From: Clavibacter sp. VKM Ac-2873
GTDB taxonomy: Bacteria; Actinomycetota; Actinomycetes; Actinomycetales; Microbacteriaceae
Direction of reading: 5' to 3'
Length of the DNA stretch: 64,000 nt
NCBI RefSeq assembly: GCF_015351075.1
Contig: NZ_JADKRS010000001.1
Coordinates: 1,364,001 to 1,428,000, forward strand
The position numbers were made by a program, and so were the translations under genes. The notes under the pieces were generated by a model, which was not told where the DNA came from, did not search any database, and saw nothing but the letters and a program-made list of their open reading frames with translations. Below are positions 49,750-59,358 of this stretch, piece after piece; the stretch's first letter is position 1, and each line of letters starts with the position of its first letter.

Positions 49750-50996
49750 GGTGCCAGCCCGGAGACGGCGGGCTTGAAGCCCAGCCGCACGTTCTCGCAG
49801 CAGCCCGGGCGGCACACGTCGTACCAGGGTCCGAGGTCGGTCATGTGGGGGCGGTCGGCCGCCTTCACGCCGTCGCGGCGCTCCAGCACGAGGTCGATGA
49901 GGCCGTCCACGTACGCGGCGTGCACGCCCGGCGTGGGCACGCGCACCGAGTAGAGGCCGTTCTCGGCGGCGGACTCGGTGGCCTCGTTGTCGAGGTCCCA
50001 CTTGACCTCCATGTGGTCGCTCACGAAGCCGAGCGGCACGATCACGACGGCGCGGCGGCCCTGGGCGGGCAGCTCGCCGATGGCGTCGTTCACGTCGGGC
50101 TCGAGCCACGGCATGGACGGCGGGCCGGAGCGCGACTGGTAGACGAGCTGCCACGGCACGTCCTGGTCGATGCCGAGCTCCTTCCGCACCTCGTGCATGA
50201 CGACCTCGGCGACGGCGAGGTGCTGCGCCGCGTACGCGCCGTCCTCGTCGAAGCCGCGCTCGGCGGGGCCGGACTTGGAGGCGTCCGACGACGGGATGGA
50301 GTGCGTGGAGAACAGGATCTCGACGTCCGTCGCGAGGTCGACGGGCGCGCCCTCGGCCTCGAAGTGGGCGACGACGTCGCGGATCCCGTCGCGCGTGCCC
50401 TCGATGAACGGCGTGACGAAGCCCGGGTGGTCGAAGAATTGGCGCACCTTGTCGATGCGCACGACGCCCTGCAGCTGCGTGTCCTCCAGCGCGTCCGCGA
50501 AGTCCTCGCGGTACTGGCGGCACGAGGAGTACGAGCTGTACGCGCTCGTGGCGACGGCGATGAGCTGGCGGTAGCCCTTCTCCTCGGCCTCGCGGAGCGC
50601 GTCGTTGAGGTACGGACCCCAGTTGCGGTTGCCCCACAGCACGGGCAGGTCGATGCCGCGCTCGGCGAGGCGCGCCTGGAGGGCGGCCTTCAGCTCGCGG
50701 TTCTGCTCGTTGATGGGGCTGATGCCGCCGAAGGCCCGGTAGTGGTGGGCGACCTCCTCGAGGCGCTCCTCGGGGATCCCGCGACCCGCGGTGACGTTGC
50801 GGAGGAACGGGATGACGTCGTCCTGGCCCTCGGGCCCGCCGAAGGAGGCGAGCAGGATGGCGTCGTAGGCGACGGGCTCCTCGACGTGCGCGGGGCCCAT
50901 CTTCGCGGCCTCGCTCGCGGCGGAGACGAGGGCTCCGGGGGCGCGCGGGGCGTCGGTGGCGGGGGCGGGCTTGCGACCCAGGTTCACTGCGGCCAT
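49746..50996 (-). CDS. hemH: Coproporphyrin III ferrochelatase
   Basis: A 416-aa ferrochelatase. LLASFGGPEGQDDVIPFLRNVTAGRGIP, HHYRAFGGISPINEQNRELKAAL, LWGNRNWGPYL, ATSAYSSYSSCRQYRED (with the metal-site residues), ILFSTHSIP with the catalytic His, and VVIVPLGFVSDHMEVKWDLDNEA are typical. In actinobacteria with HemQ this enzyme inserts iron into coproporphyrin III (CpfC). The C-terminal CRPGCCEN carries three Cys which, with an earlier Cys, could hold a [2Fe-2S] cluster. It follows hemQ with a 1-nt overlap. Confidence 0.95.
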   Translation of the reverse strand: MAAVNLGRKPAPATDAPRAPGALVSAASEAAKMGPAHVEEPVAYDAILLASFGGPEGQDDVIPFLRNVTAGRGIPEERLEEVAHHYRAFGGISPINEQNRELKAALQARLAERGIDLPVLWGNRNWGPYLNDALREAEEKGYRQLIAVATSAYSSYSSCRQYREDFADALEDTQLQGVVRIDKVRQFFDHPGFVTPFIEGTRDGIRDVVAHFEAEGAPVDLATDVEILFSTHSIPSSDASKSGPAERGFDEDGAYAAQHLAVAEVVMHEVRKELGIDQDVPWQLVYQSRSGPPSMPWLEPDVNDAIGELPAQGRRAVVIVPLGFVSDHMEVKWDLDNEATESAAENGLYSVRVPTPGVHAAYVDGLIDLVLERRDGVKAADRPHMTDLGPWYDVCRPGCCENVRLGFKPAVSGLAP

Positions 50997-51766
50997 TACT
51001 GGAGGACCTCCACGAGCTCGGCGGTGGTGATGCGGCGGCCCGTGTAGAACGGGACCTCCTCGCGCACATGACGGCGCGCGTCCGTGTTGCGCAGGTCGCG
51101 CATCATGTCGACCAGGTCGACGAGCTCGTTCGACTCGAGCGGGAGGATCCACTCGTAGTCGCCGAGGCCGAACGACGAGACCGTGTTGGCGACGACGCTG
51201 CGGAAGGCCGCGCCCTGGCGGCCGTGCTGGGCGAGCATGCGCCCGCGCTCCTCGGGCGGCAGCAGGTACCACTCGTAGGAGCGCACGAAGGGGTAGACGC
51301 AGAGCCAGTCGCGCGGCTCCTCGCCCCGGAGGAAGCCGGGCACGTGGCTGCGGTTGAACTCGGCATCGCGGTGGACGCCCGCGGCGCTCCACGAGGGGAT
51401 GAGCGCGCGGATGAGGCGCGCGCGGCGGATCTCGCGGAAGGCCCACTGGAGGGTCTCCATCTGGGGGCCGTGGATCCAGACCATGAGGTCGGCGTCCGCG
51501 CGCATGCCCGAGACGTCGTAGAACCCGCGGACGGTGACGCCCTCGGCCTCGACGATGTGGACGATGCCGTCGAGCTCGTCGACGGCGCCCGGGACCTCGC
51601 GGCCGTCGAGGTCGTCGGGGCGGGCGGGATCGCGGCGGAGGACCGCCCAGAGGGCGTAGCCGCTGGGGGATGCCTCGGGGGTGGACCCGTCGTCAGGACG
51701 GGCCTCTCCGGGGGACTCGATCGGGGGGACCTGAGATGCCGCCGACTCGGCAGCCGGGATGCTCAT
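50996..51766 (-). CDS. hemQ: Haem-dependent coproporphyrin decarboxylase (HemQ/ChdC)
   Basis: A 256-aa chlorite-dismutase-fold protein that turns coprohaem into haem b. GYALWAVLRR opens the fold. FYDVSGMRADADLMVWIHG, FRSVVANTVSSFGLGDYEWILPLESNELVDLV and VREEVPFYTGRRI follow; the conserved Tyr-containing stretch SYEWYLLPPEERGRML is the ChdC signature. The N-terminal ~40 residues are a disordered extension. ATG 51766 is chosen because TACCAT lies 7 nt upstream (leaderless geometry); ATG 51775 would be 3 residues longer. The overlapping TAATG couples it to hemH. Confidence 0.92.
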   Translation of the reverse strand: MSIPAAESAASQVPPIESPGEARPDDGSTPEASPSGYALWAVLRRDPARPDDLDGREVPGAVDELDGIVHIVEAEGVTVRGFYDVSGMRADADLMVWIHGPQMETLQWAFREIRRARLIRALIPSWSAAGVHRDAEFNRSHVPGFLRGEEPRDWLCVYPFVRSYEWYLLPPEERGRMLAQHGRQGAAFRSVVANTVSSFGLGDYEWILPLESNELVDLVDMMRDLRNTDARRHVREEVPFYTGRRITTAELVEVLQ

Positions 51767-51773
51767 GATCTCC

Positions 51774-51779
51774 ATGGTA
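51774..51779 (-). promoter_or_regulatory. -10 hexamer TACCAT of the hemQ-hemH-hemC-hemD-hemB unit, leaderless spacing
   Basis: On the minus strand TACCAT is followed by 7 nt and ATG 51766. This would be the main promoter for the five overlapping hem genes and decides the hemQ start. Confidence 0.45.
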
Positions 51780-51836
51780 CGTCGCGCGGGGACCCCGCCC
51801 ATGCATCGGGCGGACGGCCGTCAGATCATTCGCGGC

Positions 51837-52400
51837 CTACCGGGCGTCGCGGCCCGTCAGCGCGAGCAGCCGGACCTGCAGGGGCGCGTCCTCGGCGACC
51901 GGCACGGGCGACGCGAAGAGGCCACTGGCCTCCAGCGTGTCCTTCTGCGGGGCGAAGACCGTCCACGTGGCGCGCACCAGCTCGTCGTCGATGCGCTCGT
52001 CGACGCCGACCGCGCGCGCGAGGTCCCAGCCGTGGATCACCACGTCGGACAGCTGCTCGCGGAGGTACTCCCGGGCGGGGACGCGGTCGGTCGACAGCAG
52101 CACGGGCCGCTCCGGGTCGACGCCCTCCCACGCCGCGAGCGCCTCGCGGGAGTAGCGGCCCCACTCGGCCACGAGGTCGTCGTCGAGGTCGCGGATGAGC
52201 GGCTGGCCGGTCTCCGTCGTGTGGCCGGCGAGGAGGAGCGGCACCCACTGCTGCTCCTCGATGACGTGCGCCACGAGCTCGCGCACGTCCCACTCCACGT
52301 CGGGCGTCGGCGCCGTCCAGTCGGTGACGGCGGCGAGGCGGTCGGCGAAGCCGCCGTGGGCCCGGCGGATCAGGTCGTGCCAGTCGAGGTCGGTGTCCAT
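51837..52400 (-). CDS. TIGR03086-type / DinB-like maleylpyruvate isomerase family protein
   Basis: A 187-aa four-helix-bundle protein. The segments DLIRRAHGGFADRLAAVTDWTAPTPDVEWDVRELVAHVIEEQQWVP and LSDVVIHGWDLARAVG are the TIGR03086/mycothiol-dependent isomerase pattern, with His in LVAHVIEE and IHGWDLA as candidate metal ligands. Such proteins often use mycothiol. No substrate can be named. It stands alone upstream of hemQ in the same direction with a 70-bp gap. Confidence 0.85.
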   Translation of the reverse strand: MDTDLDWHDLIRRAHGGFADRLAAVTDWTAPTPDVEWDVRELVAHVIEEQQWVPLLLAGHTTETGQPLIRDLDDDLVAEWGRYSREALAAWEGVDPERPVLLSTDRVPAREYLREQLSDVVIHGWDLARAVGVDERIDDELVRATWTVFAPQKDTLEASGLFASPVPVAEDAPLQVRLLALTGRDAR

Positions 52401-52488
52401 GGTCGAGCTCCCGTCGGTGGTGTCACCGGGGAACGTCCGCGGCGTCCGCGCGCATTCCCGCGGGGTGCTCCCGTCGACGCGCCGGGCG

Positions 52489-54126
52489 TCAGGCCGGGGG
52501 CTGCCGGGCGGCGGAGAACTGGTGGCGGGGCGCCCGGAGCGCCCGGAACGGATCGGTCCCCGCGAGCCCCTGCAACCCCGGCGCGAGCACGCCGAGGATC
52601 CCGACGACCGCCACGACGACGACCAGCACCCGCGGCCAGCCGGAGGCGACGGAGTGCACGACGGCCATGGGCTCCAGCAGGTTGACGCCGACGAGGAACA
52701 CGGTCGCCGAGACCGCGAGCGACATGGCGGCGCCGTCGGCGATGCCGACCACGGCGAGGATCACGAGCACCCACAGGCCGTACCAGGGGTACACGACGGG
52801 CGACATGGCGACGATGCAGACGAACGCCAGCGCGAGGCGGGCCTCGCCGGAGAGCGTGCGGGTCGTGAGGATGCACCAGGCGGCGCCCGCGAAGCCGAGC
52901 AGGATGCCCGCGGTCTTGATCCCGCCCTCGACCGCGCCGCCCGGCCCGCCGAGCGCCTCGACCAGCGGCCCGAATGCGCCCGCGGCCACGCCGAACGGCA
53001 TGAACCAGGAGACGACGGAGACGGGGCTCGACAGCGCGGAGATCCAGCCGAGGCCGACGCCGAGCAGCTGGCCGCCGAGCGCGAGGAGGCCCATGGCGGC
53101 GATGCCGGACGCGGTCCACGCCGCCCAGACCCGCGGGTCGCGCGTGGGCGGTCGGAGGCCGACGACGCCGCCCGCCGACCCGTCGACGGCGACGCCCTCC
53201 GGCGCCCGGTCGTCGACGCGACGGGCGCGCATCTCGGCGTGCACGATGGCGACGATGGGCAGGGCGAGGAGCGCGATGGGCTTGACCGCCACCGCGCACG
53301 TCACGAGCAGCACGCCGAGCACGGGCCGGGAGTCGATGGCGGCGAGGAGGCCCGCCACCAGGAGCCCCATCATCAGCGCGTCGTTGTGCGCGGCCACCAC
53401 GAAGTTGAAGGTCACGAGCGGGCTGGCGGCGAGGAACCACGCCGTGCGCACGGGGTCGATGCGGCGACGGCGCGCGATGCGCAGGCCGCACACGACCATC
53501 AGGACCACGCCCGCGACGGCCACGCCGCGGGCTGCCAGGACCGCGACCTCGACGCCGAGGGCGTCGTCGATCGCGCCGACGACGCGCTCGATCGCGAGGA
53601 ACAGCGGGCCGTAGGGGGCGGGGTTGTGCGCCCACAGCGGGTCGACGCCCGTGCTCCGCCAGTCGGGCAGCACCGCGGGCCCGTGCTCGTACGGCGAGAG
53701 GCCGGCGCCGAGCACGCGCCCCTGCGCGATGTACGAGTAGATGTCACGGCTGAACAGCGGCGCGCTGAACAGGAGCGGGGCCGTCCAGATCGCGGCGAGC
53801 CGGAGCGTGGCACGGAGGCCCGCCTGGCCGAGCCGCGGGAGCAGAGCACCGAGGAGGAGCCACGCGGAGACGAGCATCACGCCGCCCACCACGACCCCGA
53901 TGGACGCGATGCTCGTCGCGAGGGGCGAGACGCGGAGGGCGCCGATCACGGGCGTCCGCGACAGCTCCGACTCGGCCGGCGCATGGCCGACCACGAACGA
54001 GGCCAGGAGGACGAGCAGCGAGCCGCCGAGCCCGACGAGCCCCGGCAGCAGCAGCGGGTGCGCGCCCAGGGACCCCGGCTCACGCGCCTCGCGGCGGCGC
54101 AGGCGGGCGGATCCCCCCTCGGCCAT
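52489..54126 (-). CDS. Polyprenol-phosphate-mannose-dependent mannosyltransferase, MptB-like
   Basis: A 545-aa GT-C-type membrane protein with about 13 hydrophobic segments. The first-loop motif APLFSRDIYSYIAQGRVLGAGLSPYEHGP carries the catalytic Asp expected in actinobacterial alpha-1,6-mannosyltransferases. PLVTFNFVVAAHNDALMMGLLV and MSPVVYPWYGLWVLV are also family-typical. It would extend a mannan core of lipomannan-like glycolipids on the outer face of the membrane. ATG 54126 is used; an in-frame GTG lies at 54129. Confidence 0.85.
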   Translation of the reverse strand: MAEGGSARLRRREAREPGSLGAHPLLLPGLVGLGGSLLVLLASFVVGHAPAESELSRTPVIGALRVSPLATSIASIGVVVGGVMLVSAWLLLGALLPRLGQAGLRATLRLAAIWTAPLLFSAPLFSRDIYSYIAQGRVLGAGLSPYEHGPAVLPDWRSTGVDPLWAHNPAPYGPLFLAIERVVGAIDDALGVEVAVLAARGVAVAGVVLMVVCGLRIARRRRIDPVRTAWFLAASPLVTFNFVVAAHNDALMMGLLVAGLLAAIDSRPVLGVLLVTCAVAVKPIALLALPIVAIVHAEMRARRVDDRAPEGVAVDGSAGGVVGLRPPTRDPRVWAAWTASGIAAMGLLALGGQLLGVGLGWISALSSPVSVVSWFMPFGVAAGAFGPLVEALGGPGGAVEGGIKTAGILLGFAGAAWCILTTRTLSGEARLALAFVCIVAMSPVVYPWYGLWVLVILAVVGIADGAAMSLAVSATVFLVGVNLLEPMAVVHSVASGWPRVLVVVVAVVGILGVLAPGLQGLAGTDPFRALRAPRHQFSAARQPPA

Positions 54127-54147
54127 CACGGACCCCCGACCGGCGGG

Positions 54148-54423
54148 TCAGCGGCGCGCGGCGCGGGCCACGGCCCAGACCACTCCGCCGACGACGACCA
54201 CCGCGCCGACCCCGACGGCGACGAGGAGCAGCGGGTCCTCGTCGGCCGTGCGGCGGATGCGCCGGCGCAGGTCGGCGATGCCCTCCTTCGCCCGGCGGCG
54301 GACGTTGAGCTTGGCCTCGAGGGCGTCGAGCGTCGCGGAGATCTCCTCGCGCGTGTGCTGGATGTCGAGCTTCAGCTCGGTGCGGGAGCGGGGTCCCGTG
54401 GGGCGGGGGCGATCAGTGGTCAT
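54148..54423 (-). CDS. DUF3618 family protein
   Basis: A 91-aa protein with the DUF3618 motif ELKLDIQHTREEISATLDALEAKLN, a basic middle segment, and one C-terminal membrane helix (LLLVAVGVGAVVVVGGVVWAVA). It belongs to a three-gene envelope unit (YtxH-like, holin-like, DUF3618) common in actinobacteria and overlaps the holin-like gene by 11 nt. Function is unknown, probably membrane- or stress-related. Confidence 0.88.
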   Translation of the reverse strand: MTTDRPRPTGPRSRTELKLDIQHTREEISATLDALEAKLNVRRRAKEGIADLRRRIRRTADEDPLLLVAVGVGAVVVVGGVVWAVARAARR

Positions 54424-54829
54424 ACTTGCCGGTCCCCTTCACCGCGTCGACGTCCTCCTTGAGGCTGTCCACCGTCTCCTCGGGCGTCGGCGGGACGCCC
54501 TTCTTGATCCAGCGGATGCCGAGCAGCGCGAGCACCACCGTGACGAGGAGGAAGAAGCCGGCGACGATGAGCGCCGACAGCCACGGCGAGAACGCCTCGG
54601 ACAGGCCGAGGATCGCGGCGGCGACGAGCACCAGGAACGCGATGAGCGCGAAGAACAGGGCCACGACGAGGAAGGCGGCGCCGATCCCCGCGTGCTTGAG
54701 CTTGGAGACGAGCTCGTTCTTGAACGACTCGATCTCGTCCTTGATCAGCTGGACGATGAGCGTCGGCAGGTCGGCGACGAGCCGGACGAGCGAGCGCTTG
54801 CTCTTCGGATTGAGATCCTGATCCGTCAT
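54413..54829 (-). CDS. Phage holin family protein (Actinobacteria holin X-like)
   Basis: A 138-aa membrane protein. A helical amphipathic N-terminal part (SLVRLVADLPTLIVQLIKDEIESFKNELVSKLKHAG) precedes two membrane helices (about 50-72 and 81-103) and a charged tail. This is the PF07332-type protein found with DUF3618 in actinobacterial chromosomes; despite the name there are no phage genes around, so a holin function is doubtful. It shares 11 nt with the DUF3618 gene. Confidence 0.88.
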   Translation of the reverse strand: MTDQDLNPKSKRSLVRLVADLPTLIVQLIKDEIESFKNELVSKLKHAGIGAAFLVVALFFALIAFLVLVAAAILGLSEAFSPWLSALIVAGFFLLVTVVLALLGIRWIKKGVPPTPEETVDSLKEDVDAVKGTGKYDH

Positions 54830-54861
54830 GCGGGTTTCCCTCCTGGGGATGGGCGTGCGGG

Positions 54862-55203
54862 TCAGCGGGAGGTGCCGGAGCCGTTCGGCTCGGGCGAGGC
54901 GGGGTCCATGGTCGGGTGGTGGGTGGCGGACGCGCTCGAGGGGGTGGAGCCGCTCGCGGAGTCCTTCTTGCCGCCGGTGACGGTGCCGACGACCTTCTTG
55001 GCGCCGCCGACGACCGCGTGCGCGACGTCGGGGGTGTGGTCCTTCACGAAGCCGGCCGCGTTGTCGACCTGGCGCTGGACCTTCGGGTCGTCCCAGACCT
55101 TCTTGGCGTTCGTGCGGATCTGCTCGTAGCGCTTGCGTCCGGCGCGGGCGCCGAGGACGTAGCCGACACCGGCTCCGGCGACGAAGAGAAGCTTGCCTTT
55201 CAT
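54862..55203 (-). CDS. YtxH-like small membrane protein
   Basis: A 113-aa protein beginning MKGKLLFVAGAGVGYVLGARAGRKRYEQI, a glycine-zipper membrane segment followed by a basic amphipathic helix, then a Ser/Thr/Pro-rich tail. This is the usual actinobacterial YtxH-type pattern. It is the first gene of the holin-like/DUF3618 group, 32 bp upstream of the next gene. ATG 55203 is preceded by ggagatc. Confidence 0.82.
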   Translation of the reverse strand: MKGKLLFVAGAGVGYVLGARAGRKRYEQIRTNAKKVWDDPKVQRQVDNAAGFVKDHTPDVAHAVVGGAKKVVGTVTGGKKDSASGSTPSSASATHHPTMDPASPEPNGSGTSR

Positions 55204-55330
55204 GGGAGATCTCCGATCGTTGAGGGGGCACGTGCAGCACACGTCGGTCCAGCGTATCCCTCCGGCGCAGCCGCGTGGTCGGGGGCGACGGGGCGGTCGG
55301 TGCCCGGCCACGCGGGGCGACGAGCGCCCA

Positions 55331-56770
55331 TCAGCCGGCCAGGAGGCGCGCCGCGGCGGCCTCCGCGTCGGCCACCACGGAGGCGAGCCCGGTGCCCGCG
55401 ACGGCGGACCCGGTGATCTCGAGCCCCGGGTGCTCGGCCGCCTCGTCGCGCACGGCCTGCACGCGCTCGCGGTGGCCGGACGCGGCGAACGGGAGGGCGT
55501 TGGTCCAGCGCACGCGGGCGGATCCGGTGACGCGGCCCGCGAGGTCCACCCCGAGCAGCGCGGACGCGTCGCGCACGGCGATCGCGGTGAGCTCCTCGTC
55601 GGGGACGGCCGCGGTGTCGTCGTCGCCGCCCGCGCGCCCGTAGGAGAGGCGGAGGACGTGGCGGTCGCCCGCCAGCTCCTTCAGCCACGGCCACTTCGCG
55701 GTGGCGTGCGTGAGGGCCTTGGCGCGGATCCCCGGGGCGTCGGCCGCGACGAGCACGCCGGTGCCGCGGGGAGCGGCGTCGAGCTCGGGCGCGCGGACGA
55801 CGAGCGTGACCAGCTCGACGGAGGACGGCGCGGGCCAGCCCTCCGTGACGGCGCGCGGCGCGAGACCCGAGAAGAGGTGGATGAGCCCCGCCGCGGGGAT
55901 CGCGAGGACCACGCCGGCCGCGTCGATGCCGCGGCCGTCGGCGAGCTCGACGTGCCAGTCGTCGTTCGCGGCCGCGCCCTCGTGCGAGCGGTGCCGGTGC
56001 ACGGACCGGGCGGCGAGCGAGGTGCGCACGTCGACGCCGAGGCGCGCGAGGTCGGCGACCAGCGCGTCCACGAGCAGGTGCACGCCGCCGACGATGCCGC
56101 TGACGGCGGATCCCGCGGGCGACGCGGCGCGCATGGACGCGACCGCGCGCCCCAGCGACCCCTGCTCGGCGAGGCCGGCGCGGAGGCCGGGCGCGACGGC
56201 GTCGGCGTCGACCTCGTCGGGGTGCGCGCTGTGCACGCCGGAGACGATGGGGGCGACCAGCCGGTCGACCACGCGGTCGCCCATCCGGGCGCGGACGAGG
56301 CCGCCGAGCGTGCGCTCCTTCGCGCCGACGGCGGCGGGGAGGAGGAGGTCGGCCTTGGCGCGGGCGACGCCGGCGCGGCCGATCGCGGTGGCGATGGTGG
56401 AGTCGAACGGGTGCGCGGGGATCCCGAGCAGGCCCGTGCGCGGCAGCTGGATGGCGCGCTCGGCGAGCTGCACCCACGCGCCGTCCGGGTTGGGCTGGAC
56501 GATCAGGTCGGCGAGGCCGAGCTCGCCCAGGAAGGCCGCGACGGTGCCGCGGCGCGTGGCGAAGCTCTCGGCGCCGCTGTCGAGTCGGAGGCCGTCGACC
56601 ACGTGGGATCCGACGGTGCCGCCGAGCGCCGGGGACGCCTCCACGAGGATCACCCGCTTGCCGGCGAGGGCGCACGCGCGGGCGGCGATGAGGCCGCCCA
56701 CGCCGCCGCCGATCACGACGACGTCGGTCGGGTCGACCTCGCCGGCGGCCTGCCGCGGGTCGCTAGCCAC
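55331..56770 (-). CDS. hemY: Coproporphyrinogen III oxidase, HemY/HemG type
   Basis: A 479-aa FAD enzyme. The dinucleotide fold VVVIGGGVGGLIAARACALAGKRVILVEAS is N-terminal; GLRLDSGAESFATRRG, FDSTIATAIGRAG and the C-terminal FAD segment GLEITGSAVAGTGLASVVADAEAAA are typical of protoporphyrinogen-oxidase-type flavoproteins. In the coproporphyrin pathway it oxidises coproporphyrinogen III. GTG 56770 overlaps the end of hemE by 8 nt. Confidence 0.93.
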   Translation of the reverse strand: MASDPRQAAGEVDPTDVVVIGGGVGGLIAARACALAGKRVILVEASPALGGTVGSHVVDGLRLDSGAESFATRRGTVAAFLGELGLADLIVQPNPDGAWVQLAERAIQLPRTGLLGIPAHPFDSTIATAIGRAGVARAKADLLLPAAVGAKERTLGGLVRARMGDRVVDRLVAPIVSGVHSAHPDEVDADAVAPGLRAGLAEQGSLGRAVASMRAASPAGSAVSGIVGGVHLLVDALVADLARLGVDVRTSLAARSVHRHRSHEGAAANDDWHVELADGRGIDAAGVVLAIPAAGLIHLFSGLAPRAVTEGWPAPSSVELVTLVVRAPELDAAPRGTGVLVAADAPGIRAKALTHATAKWPWLKELAGDRHVLRLSYGRAGGDDDTAAVPDEELTAIAVRDASALLGVDLAGRVTGSARVRWTNALPFAASGHRERVQAVRDEAAEHPGLEITGSAVAGTGLASVVADAEAAAARLLAG

Positions 56771-57890
56771 GGACGAGGTCCACGATGCGCGTGAGGACGG
56801 TCGGGTCGGTCTCGGGCGGCACGCCGTGGCCGAGGTTGAGCACGTGGGCCGGCGCCGCCTTCCCGCGCTCGAGCACGTCGCGGACGTGGGCCTCGAGGAT
56901 CGGCCACGGGGCCGCGAGGAGCGCCGGGTCGATGTTGCCCTGGACCGGCACCGATCCGCCGAGCCGGCGCGACGCCTCGTCGAGCGGGATGCGCCAGTCG
57001 ACGCCCACCGCGTCGACGCCCACGTCGTGCATGGCGCCGAGCAGCTCGCCCGTGCCGACGCCGAAGTGGACGAGCGGCACCGTGCGGCCGTCCGCCGCGG
57101 TGATCGTGCGCACGTGGTCGAGCGCGAGCGCGGACGCGGGGGCGACGCGCTGGGTGTAGTCGGCGAGCGAGAGGCCGCCGGCCCACGAGTCGAAGAGCTG
57201 GGCGGCGGAGGCGCCGGCCATGACCTGCGCGTGCAGGAAGACGCCCGTGATCTCGGCGCACCAGCGCATGAGGGCGTCCCACGCGTCGGGATCCGCGTGC
57301 ATGAGGCCGCGCGCCGCGATGTGGTCCTTGCTCGGCCCGCCCTCGACGAGGTAGGCGGCGAGCGTGAACGGCGCGCCCGCGAAGCCGATGAGCGGGGTGT
57401 CGCCGAGCTCGGCGACCGTGCGCGCGACCGCCTGGCGGATGGGCTCGAGCGCGGCCGGATCCAGCGACGGCAGCGCGGCCACGTCGGCCGCGGTCCGCAC
57501 GGGCTTCTCGAGCACCGGGCCTCGGCCCGCGACGATGTCGACGCCGACGCCCGCGAGCTTCAGCGGGATGACGATGTCGCTGAAGAAGATGCCCGCGTCC
57601 ACGTGGTGGCGGCGGACGGGCTGCAGCGTGATCTCGCTGGCCATCTCCGGGTCGAGGCACGCGTCGAGCATGCGCGTGCCCACGCGCAGCTCGCGGTACT
57701 CGGGCAGCGAGCGGCCGGCCTGGCGCATGAACCAGACGGGGGCCCGTCCTCCGCGATGGCCGCGGTACGCCTCGACGAGCAGCGACGACGCGGTGCGCGT
57801 GTTGAGCGGGTGCTCCGCGGGGAGCGGGACGACGGCGGACGAGGGCGCGGAGGAAGACGAGGAGCTGGGCGTGATCACGGAGGAGATCAT
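56763..57890 (-). CDS. hemE: Uroporphyrinogen decarboxylase
   Basis: A 375-aa enzyme that removes four carboxyls to give coproporphyrinogen [23 protein letters not shown] (the signature with the substrate Arg), [69 protein letters not shown] and [14 protein letters not shown] are all present. ATG 57890 is chosen; upstream codons in frame run into the hemA region. It is divergent from hemA and followed by overlapping hemY. Confidence 0.96.
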   Translation of the reverse strand: MISSVITPSSSSSSAPSSAVVPLPAEHPLNTRTASSLLVEAYRGHRGGRAPVWFMRQAGRSLPEYRELRVGTRMLDACLDPEMASEITLQPVRRHHVDAGIFFSDIVIPLKLAGVGVDIVAGRGPVLEKPVRTAADVAALPSLDPAALEPIRQAVARTVAELGDTPLIGFAGAPFTLAAYLVEGGPSKDHIAARGLMHADPDAWDALMRWCAEITGVFLHAQVMAGASAAQLFDSWAGGLSLADYTQRVAPASALALDHVRTITAADGRTVPLVHFGVGTGELLGAMHDVGVDAVGVDWRIPLDEASRRLGGSVPVQGNIDPALLAAPWPILEAHVRDVLERGKAAPAHVLNLGHGVPPETDPTVLTRIVDLVRG

Positions 57891-57994
57891 CGCATCCCCC
57901 GCCTGCGCGGTCGCCGGGCTGGGGACGCCCGCCCGACCTAGCCAGGGTGCCCTCACCGACCCGGAGCACCCGGCCGGGAGGTTTACCATGGAGC

Positions 57995-59314
57995 GTGCTC
58001 ATATGTCTGACGGCGAGTCATCACAACGCCAGCTTCGAGGTCCTCGAGAAGCTGTCCGTGGCCGCACCCTCCGTCGCCGGCACCCTCATGGCGCAGAACG
58101 ACTTCATCGCGGGGGCCGTCGTCCTCGCCACCTGCAACCGCTTCGAGGCCTACCTCGACGTCGAGGAGCCCCTCACCGCGGCCCGCGCGCTCGCCGTCGA
58201 GGCCACGGTCGACGTGGTCAGCGGCGCCAGCGGCATCGCCCGGGACGACGTCCGCTGCAGCGTCGACGTCATGTGCGGCGATGCGGTCGCCGAGCACCTG
58301 TTCGCCGTTTCCTCCGGGCTCGAGTCCGTCGTCGTCGGCGAGGGCGAGATCGCGGGCCAGGTGCGCCGCGCGCTCGAGGGCGCGCGCACCGGCGGCACCA
58401 CGAGCACCGGCCTCGAGCGCCTCTTCCAGACCGCCTCCAACACGTCGCGCGGCGTCAAGACCCGCACGGGCCTGCAGAGCGCCGGTCGGTCCATGGTCCG
58501 GCTCGCGCTCGACCTCGCCGAGAGCCGCATCGCCGACTGGTCGGCCACCCGGGTCCTCCTCGTCGGCACGGGCGCGTACGCGGGGGCGAGCCTCGCCGCC
58601 CTCCGCGACCGCGGCGTCGTCGACGTGCACGTCTACTCCCCCTCGGGCCGCGCGCGGAAGTTCGCGGGCCCGCACGGGATCCCCGCCGTCGAGGGCCCCG
58701 ACCTCTTGAAGGCGCTCGCCGCGTCCGACATGGTCGTCACCTGCAGCACCGCACCCACCGCCGTGCTCGCCGCGCACCACATGCAAGGCGCGGCCGCGGT
58801 GTCGGGCGACGGCCGCCGCCGCCTCGTCATCGACCTCGGGCTCCCCCGCAACGTGGATCCGGACGTCGTCACCGTCGAGGGCGTCGAGCTGCTCGACCTC
58901 GAGACCATCAGCCTGCACGCGCCGCTGCGCGACCTCACCGCCACGGACGACGCCCGCGAGATCGTCAGCACGGCCGCCGCCGAGTTCCGCGCCGCGAGCG
59001 CCGAGGACGAGGTGGCCCCCGCCGTCGTCGCCCTCCGCACCCACATCTTCGACGTGCTCGAGGGCGAGCTGGAGCGGGTCCGCAAGCGCGGCGACTCCTC
59101 CGAGGCCACCGAGAAGGCGCTCCGGCACCTCGTCAGCGTCCTCGTCCACCAGCCCTCCGTCCGCGCCCGCGAGCTCGCGCGCCAGGGCGAGGGCGCTCGC
59201 GTGGTCGACGCCGTGCAGGCGCTGTTCGGCCTCGACGTGGAGCTGCCCGCCGCGGTGTCCTCCCCGGTCGCCGTCGCGCTGCCCCGCTCGGCCGAGGCGG
59301 GCCAGGCGTCGTGA
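57995..59314 (+). CDS. hemA: Glutamyl-tRNA reductase
   Basis: A 439-aa enzyme, the first committed step of C5-pathway tetrapyrrole synthesis. The catalytic Cys is in [53 protein letters not shown], the NADPH-binding [18 protein letters not shown] and [15 protein letters not shown] are family-typical, followed by a helical dimerisation tail. GTG 57995 (N-terminus [20 protein letters not shown]) has gga g 4 nt upstream and matches the usual family start. The 104-bp space to divergent hemE holds both promoters. Confidence 0.94.
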   Translation: MLICLTASHHNASFEVLEKLSVAAPSVAGTLMAQNDFIAGAVVLATCNRFEAYLDVEEPLTAARALAVEATVDVVSGASGIARDDVRCSVDVMCGDAVAEHLFAVSSGLESVVVGEGEIAGQVRRALEGARTGGTTSTGLERLFQTASNTSRGVKTRTGLQSAGRSMVRLALDLAESRIADWSATRVLLVGTGAYAGASLAALRDRGVVDVHVYSPSGRARKFAGPHGIPAVEGPDLLKALAASDMVVTCSTAPTAVLAAHHMQGAAAVSGDGRRRLVIDLGLPRNVDPDVVTVEGVELLDLETISLHAPLRDLTATDDAREIVSTAAAEFRAASAEDEVAPAVVALRTHIFDVLEGELERVRKRGDSSEATEKALRHLVSVLVHQPSVRARELARQGEGARVVDAVQALFGLDVELPAAVSSPVAVALPRSAEAGQAS

Positions 59315-59358
59315 GGCCCCGCATCCTCCGCGGCCCGCGCCTCGACGCGCCGCTCAGG

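Noticed and set aside
54413-54829. Prophage remnant suggested by the holin-like gene
   Set aside because: No other phage gene is near. The holin-like/DUF3618/YtxH trio is a common chromosomal set in actinobacteria.
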